A stretch of DNA of 64,000 nt from positions 1 to 64,000 of the forward strand of contig JBCBUC010000001.1 in the NCBI GenBank assembly GCA_039818345.1, written 5' to 3'. Numbering within the stretch: the first letter of the stretch is position 1; each line of letters starts with the position of its first letter. The notes beneath the pieces were generated by a model that had not been told where the DNA came from, did no database searches, and saw only the letters and a list, made by a program, of their open reading frames with translations. Positions 59,042 through 64,000 of this stretch are shown here, piece by piece. Source of the DNA: Parvularcula sp039818345. GTDB taxonomy: Bacteria > Pseudomonadota > Alphaproteobacteria > Caulobacterales > Parvularculaceae. Position numbers and translations under genes: made by a program.

Positions 59042-60334
59042 ATGGTCATGCCGATCATTGCCTCACTCTTCTCGCTCCTCTTTGCCGCTGCGCTGTTGCT
59101 CGGCAGCAATGCGCTGCACGCGACGCTGCTCGGCGTGCGGGGGGCGATTGAGGGGTTTTCAGGGCCAGAGATCGCGCTTCTTCTCACCGCTTATTATGTG
59201 GGCTTTATCATCGGCTGCCGACGTGCGCCGGGAATTATTCGTGATGTGGGCCACATCCGCGCGTTCACGGCCTTCGCGTCGATCGCTTCGGCGGCTGCGA
59301 TTATTCACGCGCTTTATGTCGAGAGTTGGTTTTGGATCATGAGCCGCGTTGTCACCGGCTTTTGTTTTGCCACGCTTCAGATGATCATCGAGAGCTGGCT
59401 CAACGAGCGGGCGTCAAACGAGAACCGCGGCCGGGTGCTGTCGATCTATCGGATCACCGACTTTATGTCGGTGACCTTCTTCCTCGCAGCCATGCCGCTC
59501 TTTGATCCGCGCAGTTTTGTTCTTTTTGGATTGCTGTCCATACTGATTTCTTGTGCTTTGGTACCGGTCGCCCTGACGCGCGTGCCAGCGCCAGCGATCC
59601 CCAGCGAAGCGAAGCTCGATATCCCTGGCCTCTGGCGCGTGTCGCCCTTAGCGGCGATGGGGGCCGTGATGGTGGGCCTGACGACGAGCTCTTATTGGTC
59701 GATGAGCCCGCTCTTTATTTCAGGTATGGGGTACGCGCCGGAAAAGACCGGCCTTTTCATGGGTGCGCTGATTTTCGGCGGCGCGCTGGCACAATGGCCA
59801 CTTGGTTGGCTGTCGGATCGGATCGACCGGCGCTGGGTGATTATCGGGACCTCTGCCTGGGCCGCGGCGATTTCGATGATGGTGCCGATGACCGCGGTGG
59901 GCTCTCAGACGGCGTTGATTATCACGGGCCTTGTTTTTGGTGCAGCGGCGGTGCCCGGCTTTGGTCTCACCATCGCGCACGCCAATGACCATGTGGAGCC
60001 AGGCCGGATTGTCGCCGTCAATGGCGGGCTTCTTCTTCTTTATGGATCAGCGGCCTGTGCGGGCCCGCTCATCGCCTCGCAGGTGATTACGGTGTTCGGC
60101 ACCAGCAGCCTCTATCATTGGGTCGCGCTTTGTTACCTGACCCTCGCGGTCTTTGGTTTTCTGCGGCTCTTCGCGCGCGGTGCTCCCGAAACGAGGGAGG
60201 ACTATGTTCCCGTCATGCGCACAACGCCGGCACTGTTCGAGCTTGACCCGCGGGCGGAGCATGAAGACGAGGAAGACGTCGATGCGCAGGCATCGCTCGA
60301 CTTCCCCGACGCCAGCGCCTCTAGGACGGGTTAA
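59042..60334 (+). CDS. MFS transporter
   Basis: A 430-residue major-facilitator protein with twelve predicted helices. The N-terminal half shows PIIASLFSLLFAAALLLGSN, LLTAYYVGFIIGCRRAPGII and MIIESWLNERASNENRGRVL (the A-loop-like segment). The second half has GLFMGALIFGGALAQWPLGW then LSDRIDRRWVII, the classical motif A. The family resembles the YcaD/YfkF-type MFS group of unknown substrate. ATG 59042 is chosen; the frame to 58925 is basic and unlike a first helix. A charged tail of about 60 residues (EHEDEEDVDAQ) extends into the cytoplasm. Its end overlaps the convergent sodC by 14 bp. Confidence 0.88.
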   Translation: MVMPIIASLFSLLFAAALLLGSNALHATLLGVRGAIEGFSGPEIALLLTAYYVGFIIGCRRAPGIIRDVGHIRAFTAFASIASAAAIIHALYVESWFWIMSRVVTGFCFATLQMIIESWLNERASNENRGRVLSIYRITDFMSVTFFLAAMPLFDPRSFVLFGLLSILISCALVPVALTRVPAPAIPSEAKLDIPGLWRVSPLAAMGAVMVGLTTSSYWSMSPLFISGMGYAPEKTGLFMGALIFGGALAQWPLGWLSDRIDRRWVIIGTSAWAAAISMMVPMTAVGSQTALIITGLVFGAAAVPGFGLTIAHANDHVEPGRIVAVNGGLLLLYGSAACAGPLIASQVITVFGTSSLYHWVALCYLTLAVFGFLRLFARGAPETREDYVPVMRTTPALFELDPRAEHEDEEDVDAQASLDFPDASASRTG

Positions 60335-60860
60335 AGGCCGCGCAGGCGATTCGGCCGCCAGCGCCGCCGATCGGCTGGCTCAGATGGTCATCTTCATTGA
60401 TGTGGATAATAAACGTGAAGCCATCGGCGTCGTTGGCTTCCTCAAGAGTCAGATCCTGAGAGAAGACTTCGACGCGCAGCATACCATCCGCCGACACGTA
60501 GAGGTTGGGGAAATTGGCGCCGAGGTGGAAACCCTTTGGGTTTAAAAGGCCATGCTCATCGCCTGTGGGATTGACGTGCCCGCCAGCGGCTTTGAAGCCC
60601 TCGGCAAAGTCCGAACAGTCACCCACCGTGTGCAAATGCGCACCGTGCCAGCCCTCTGGAAGACTGCGAGCGCTTAACCGGAACATCATGCCGTGGACGC
60701 TTGTCGATAGAACAGCTTCGCCGATGATGTTGCCGCTTTCGCCGATGATGTCGGCTGTCATCTGCTTACGCTCGTCAGGAAGATTGACCGACGGCGCGGG
60801 CTCGCTGCCGCCGCAAGCGGCTATGGCGATCAACAAAAGACCTGCTGTCATGCGTTTCAT
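60321..60860 (-). CDS. sodC: Cu/Zn superoxide dismutase-like lipoprotein with altered zinc site
   Basis: A 179-residue SodC-family protein. The lipobox IAIAAC (Cys16) makes it an envelope lipoprotein. Copper ligands are kept: His75 and His77 (GAHLHTVGDC), His95 (AGGHVNP, bridging) and His153 (IIHINEDDH). The disulfide Cys82/Cys173 and Arg170 (GGRIAC) are present. Zinc ligands His103 and His112 remain, but the usual HAGD is HLGAN, so the Asp ligand is replaced. ATG 60860 has GGAAGAG upstream. The open frame continues far upstream across gyrA but is a shadow. Activity cannot be assumed. Confidence 0.88.
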   Translation of the reverse strand: MKRMTAGLLLIAIAACGGSEPAPSVNLPDERKQMTADIIGESGNIIGEAVLSTSVHGMMFRLSARSLPEGWHGAHLHTVGDCSDFAEGFKAAGGHVNPTGDEHGLLNPKGFHLGANFPNLYVSADGMLRVEVFSQDLTLEEANDADGFTFIIHINEDDHLSQPIGGAGGRIACAAFNPS

Positions 60861-60950
60861 GGGTTCTCTTCCTCTCGTTTCCTGGCGGTAGCGCATGAAG
60901 ACTGCTAACCCCCGGCGATCATGATTCAACCGAGCAGGACATAGCGCCCC

Positions 60951-63671
60951 GTGGCCGACGACCAAAACGACCAGACGAACGACAACGCCCCCAATGATGG
61001 TGACAGCACGCCCGGTATCTCCGGGGTCTCGATTACCGGGGAGATGGAGAAAAGCTACCTCGATTATGCGATGTCGGTCATCGTCAGCCGCGCGATTCCC
61101 GATGCGCGCGATGGCCTGAAACCGGTGCACCGGCGGATCCTGTGGTCGATGCACGAGAACGGCTTCGCCCACGATAAGCCGTTTAAAAAGTCCGCCAACG
61201 TCGTCGGCGACGTGATGGGTAAGTACCACCCCCATGGCGATACCGCGATCTACGACGCTCTTGTGCGCATGGCGCAAGACTTCTCGATGCGGCTGCCCTT
61301 GATCCAAGGGCAGGGCAATTTCGGCTCGATCGATAACGATCCGCCCGCCGCGATGCGGTACACGGAGTGCCGTCTTGCCAAATCGGCGGCGAATATCCTT
61401 GCCGACATCGAGAAAAACACGGTCAACTTCCAAGAGACCTATGACAGCTCGCGGGAAGAGCCGACGGTGCTGCCAGCGCGCTTCCCCAATCTTTTGGTCA
61501 ATGGGGCAGGCGGCATTGCGGTGGGGATGGCGACCAATATCCCGCCGCATAATTTGGGCGAAGTCATCGATGCCGCTGTCACGCTCATCGATGCGCCGGA
61601 TACAGATGATGCAAGATTGCTCGAAATCGTCCCTGGTCCTGACTTCCCGACCGGTGGTCAGATTCTTGGACAGTCCGGCGCGCGCTCTGGGCTTCTGACC
61701 GGACGCGGTTCGGTCATTATGCGGGGCCGGACGGAGGTCGAGGAGATCCGCAAGGACCGCTTTGCTATTATCGTCACCGAGGTGCCCTACCAGGTCAACA
61801 AAGCGGCGATGGTCGAGAAGATCGCACTCCTCGTCCGTGAAAAGAAGATCGAGGGTATCGCCGACCTGCGCGATGAGAGTGACCGCCACGGCATCCGTGT
61901 GGTGATCGAGCTAAAGCGCGATGCCGTCGCCGATGTCGTGCTCAACAATCTCTATAAGCAAAGCCCGCTGCAAACATCGTTCGGTGTGAACATGCTCGCG
62001 CTCAATGGCGGGCGTCCTGAGCAAATGACGCTCCGCTCGGTTTTGATGAGCTTCATCCAGTTCCGTGAAGAGGTCGTCACCAGGCGGACGAAGTTCGAGC
62101 TCACCAAGGCGCGGGATCGGGCCCATGTGCTCTGCGGCATGGCCATCGCGGTGGCCAATATCGACGAAGTCGTCAAACTCATCCGCAATGCGCCGAACCC
62201 AGCGGTCGCGCGCGAAGAACTGATGGCGCGCGAGTGGCCGGCAAAAGATCTTGCGCCGCTGGTGCGCCTTGTCGCTGATCCGCGGCACAAGCTTTCCGAT
62301 GAAGGGATGCTGCGGCTTTCAGAGGTCCAAGCCAAAGCAATTCTTGATCTGCGTTTGCAACGCCTCACCGCGCTTGGTCGTGACGAGATTGGTGATGAGT
62401 TGCAAAAACTTGCAGCCCAGATCGAAGACTTCCTCGACATCCTGTCGAACCGCTCGCGGGTTCAGACGATTGTCAAAGAGGAATTGATGGCCGTGCGTGA
62501 GGAGTTCGCGACGCCGCGGCGCTCTGAGTTCATTGACGCCATTGAGATGGAGGACGAGGACCTTATCACCCGCGAGGATATGGTCGTCACCGTCAGCCAT
62601 TCGGGTTACGTCAAACGCACCCCGCTTTCGACTTACCGCGCCCAGCGCCGCGGCGGCAAAGGCCGGTCGGGCATGGCGATGAAGGACGAGGATTTCGTCA
62701 GCCAACTGTTTATCGGTAACACGCATACGCCGCTTTTGTTCTTTACCGATCGCGGCATGGTCTATCAGCTGAAGCTGTGGCGTTTGCCAGAGGGCGGACC
62801 GACCTCGCGAGGCAAGGCGTTTGTGAACCTCTTGCCGCTGGAGCAAGGCGAACGGGTGACGGTCATTCTGCCGCTGCCGGAGGACCAAGACGCGCAAGAC
62901 ATCGTCTTTGCGACCCAGTCGGGCAGTGTGCGCCGGAACAAACTTTCCGATTTCGGGAACATCAACCGAGCCGGTAAGATCGCGATGAAGCTTGATGAGG
63001 GCGATGTCCTCGTCGGTGTGAAGCTCGCGCGTCCTGAGGAAGATGTGCTTTTCACCACAGCGGAGGGCATGGCCATCCGCTTCCCGCTGGAGACGGTTCG
63101 TGTCTTCAGTGGACGGACGTCGACAGGGGTGCGCGGTATCCGCCTCGCCGATAACGACCACGTCATCGGCATGAGCATTTTACGGCATATCGAGGCGACG
63201 CCGGAGGAGGCGCGCGCTTACCTCAAACACGCAGCGGTGATGCGCCGCGCGGCTGGTGACGGTGAAACCGAAGGCAGCGAGGAGGGCGGCGTCGAAGCCG
63301 CGCTGAGCCCCGAGCGCATTGCGGAAATGTCGGCGGCCGAAGAGTTTATCCTGACCGTGACAGAGAACGGTTACGGCAAGCGGACCTCGTCTTTCGAGTA
63401 CCGGACCTCGGGCCGGGGCGGCAAAGGCATCATTGCCATTGTGACTGGTCAACGAAACGGCCGCGTTGTGGCGAGCTTCCCAGCAAGTGATGGCGACGAG
63501 GTGATGCTCGTGACCGATGGTGGGCAGCTGATCAGAACACCAATCAATGACATTCGCGTTGCTGGCCGGAACACCCAAGGCGTCACCATCATCTCGACAA
63601 AGAAAGATGAGCGGGTGGTCTCCGTTGAAGGCGTTGGTGAGACTGAAACCGACGGAGGATCGGAAGAATGA
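60951..63671 (+). CDS. gyrA: DNA gyrase subunit A
   Basis: A 906-residue topoisomerase II subunit that cuts and rejoins DNA. The catalytic Tyr is Tyr137 (AMRYTECRL). In the quinolone-resistance region the residue equivalent to E. coli Ser83 is Thr98 and Asp87 is Asp102 (GDTAIYDAL), an ordinary wild-type combination. The C-terminal beta-pinwheel has the GyrA box QRRGGKG near residue 567. A roughly 45-residue acidic insertion (about 752-797, DGETEGSEEGGVEAA) lies between blades. Start is GTG 60951. The next gene overlaps the stop by four bases. Confidence 0.98.
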   Translation: MADDQNDQTNDNAPNDGDSTPGISGVSITGEMEKSYLDYAMSVIVSRAIPDARDGLKPVHRRILWSMHENGFAHDKPFKKSANVVGDVMGKYHPHGDTAIYDALVRMAQDFSMRLPLIQGQGNFGSIDNDPPAAMRYTECRLAKSAANILADIEKNTVNFQETYDSSREEPTVLPARFPNLLVNGAGGIAVGMATNIPPHNLGEVIDAAVTLIDAPDTDDARLLEIVPGPDFPTGGQILGQSGARSGLLTGRGSVIMRGRTEVEEIRKDRFAIIVTEVPYQVNKAAMVEKIALLVREKKIEGIADLRDESDRHGIRVVIELKRDAVADVVLNNLYKQSPLQTSFGVNMLALNGGRPEQMTLRSVLMSFIQFREEVVTRRTKFELTKARDRAHVLCGMAIAVANIDEVVKLIRNAPNPAVAREELMAREWPAKDLAPLVRLVADPRHKLSDEGMLRLSEVQAKAILDLRLQRLTALGRDEIGDELQKLAAQIEDFLDILSNRSRVQTIVKEELMAVREEFATPRRSEFIDAIEMEDEDLITREDMVVTVSHSGYVKRTPLSTYRAQRRGGKGRSGMAMKDEDFVSQLFIGNTHTPLLFFTDRGMVYQLKLWRLPEGGPTSRGKAFVNLLPLEQGERVTVILPLPEDQDAQDIVFATQSGSVRRNKLSDFGNINRAGKIAMKLDEGDVLVGVKLARPEEDVLFTTAEGMAIRFPLETVRVFSGRTSTGVRGIRLADNDHVIGMSILRHIEATPEEARAYLKHAAVMRRAAGDGETEGSEEGGVEAALSPERIAEMSAAEEFILTVTENGYGKRTSSFEYRTSGRGGKGIIAIVTGQRNGRVVASFPASDGDEVMLVTDGGQLIRTPINDIRVAGRNTQGVTIISTKKDERVVSVEGVGETETDGGSEE

Positions 63672-64000
63672 CATCGACGGTCGTCGTGACGGCCTTGTTC
63701 GATGCGTCTTCTGACGACGTTTGGCACGCAGCGACTGCGTCGAGCACGCTGCATCACGTTGCCGCCCCGATGGTGTTGTTTGAGCCTGTCAATCCTCCTT
63801 CACTGCCGGCGCGATGGGAGGATGGTGATTATCTGTGTGCGCTGCGCCTTTTTGGTTTTCTTCCAATCGGGCAACAGGTGATTGGAATTTCTTATCCCCC
63901 GCCAGAGGGTGAGACCCGGTTTCTGCGTGATAATGGCCACAGCGCTTCGATCAAACGTTGGGACCATTGGGTATCGGTCACGCCAGAGGGCAACGGCACG
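63668..64000 (+). CDS. SRPBCC/START-like protein, 5' part only
   Basis: The first 111 residues of a gene cut by the window end. ATG 63668 overlaps the gyrA stop (ATGA). The sequence reads TSTVVVTALFDASSDDVWHA near the start (helix-grip opening), then CALRLFGFLPIGQQVIGISY and HSASIKRWDHWVSVTPEGNG, a pattern typical of SRPBCC (Bet v 1/START-like) ligand-binding proteins. Ligand and function unknown. Translational coupling to gyrA is notable but likely incidental. Confidence 0.65.
   Translation, partial: MTSTVVVTALFDASSDDVWHAATASSTLHHVAAPMVLFEPVNPPSLPARWEDGDYLCALRLFGFLPIGQQVIGISYPPPEGETRFLRDNGHSASIKRWDHWVSVTPEGNGT

Noticed and set aside
60861..61889. Upstream extension of the sodC open frame by about 340 codons
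   Set aside because: It lies antisense to gyrA, has no family resemblance, and the lipoprotein signal plus Shine-Dalgarno at 60860 fix the sodC start.

Overview
The window is about 64 kb of dense, moderately GC-rich chromosomal DNA from an alphaproteobacterium. Signs of this are a UrcA-family protein, a TIGR02300-type zinc-ribbon protein, a HIG1-type twin-membrane protein beside an ATP:cob(I)alamin adenosyltransferase and etfBA, a C-minus bL36, the DUF502/recG pair, and a crtE + crtYIBWZ ketocarotenoid cluster. The mix suggests a marine member of the Caulobacterales/Parvularculales/Rhodobacterales neighbourhood; I cannot place it more finely. I see no prophage, integrase, intact transposase or CRISPR array. 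One tRNA gene (Gln, UUG) is present.

Layout. 1-10.8 kb: 3' end of katG, a urcA gene behind a strongly structured leader, purD-nrtS-like-transaldolase on the minus strand, xseA, a small bL36 gene, a C-terminal-sorting-signal (PEP-CTERM-like) protein, small TPR and membrane genes, a gamma-glutamylcyclotransferase-like gene, an MBL hydrolase coupled to a DUF442 phosphatase-like gene, and tRNA-Gln. 11.3-17.2 kb: a seven-gene TonB energy-transduction operon of the TtpC type (DUF3450, long ExbB/TtpC, ExbB, two ExbDs, TonB, TPR protein). 17.2-26.9 kb: maleylacetoacetate isomerase/GST, a DUF885 lipoprotein peptidase, clpB, a secreted TonB-C-terminal-domain protein next to a very unusual chemoreceptor, and a LysE exporter. 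27-35.4 kb: fatty-acid and envelope genes (fabD, fabG, acpP, fabF, mltG, yicC, gmk) and an Hpt protein. 35.5-41.3 kb: carotenoid genes, with crtE convergent to a tightly coupled crtY-I-B-W-Z operon. 41.4-46.2 kb: etfBA, two further sorting-signal proteins with a degenerate copy between them, the cobalamin adenosyltransferase and the HIG1 protein. 46.3-48.4 kb: an uncharacterised three-gene cassette headed by a proteasome-like Ntn-hydrolase. 48.4-64 kb: housekeeping genes (recG, icd, aroA, gyrA) mixed with a DUF3089 protein, a CPA2 antiporter, an MFS transporter and a divergent Cu/Zn superoxide dismutase.

Genes that clearly work together: the TonB/TtpC operon (outer-membrane uptake energised by the proton gradient); fabD/fabG/acpP/fabF (type II fatty-acid elongation); crtE/B/I/Y/W/Z (farnesyl-PP to ketolated and hydroxylated beta-carotene derivatives such as astaxanthin); etfA/etfB (electron transfer to the quinone pool). 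The strongest candidate for something undescribed is the cassette at 46.36-48.40 kb. Its first protein begins Met-Thr and carries Asp at mature position 17 and Lys at 36, the spacing expected of proteasome/HslV-type threonine hydrolases, but it is about 427 residues long and is followed by a small basic-tailed protein and a two-helix membrane protein. Other points to check are a 76-residue tandem duplication in the chemoreceptor, a superoxide dismutase lacking its zinc-ligand Asp, a DUF3089 hydrolase lacking its nucleophile Ser, and recurrent GC hairpins at TonB-operon gene junctions.
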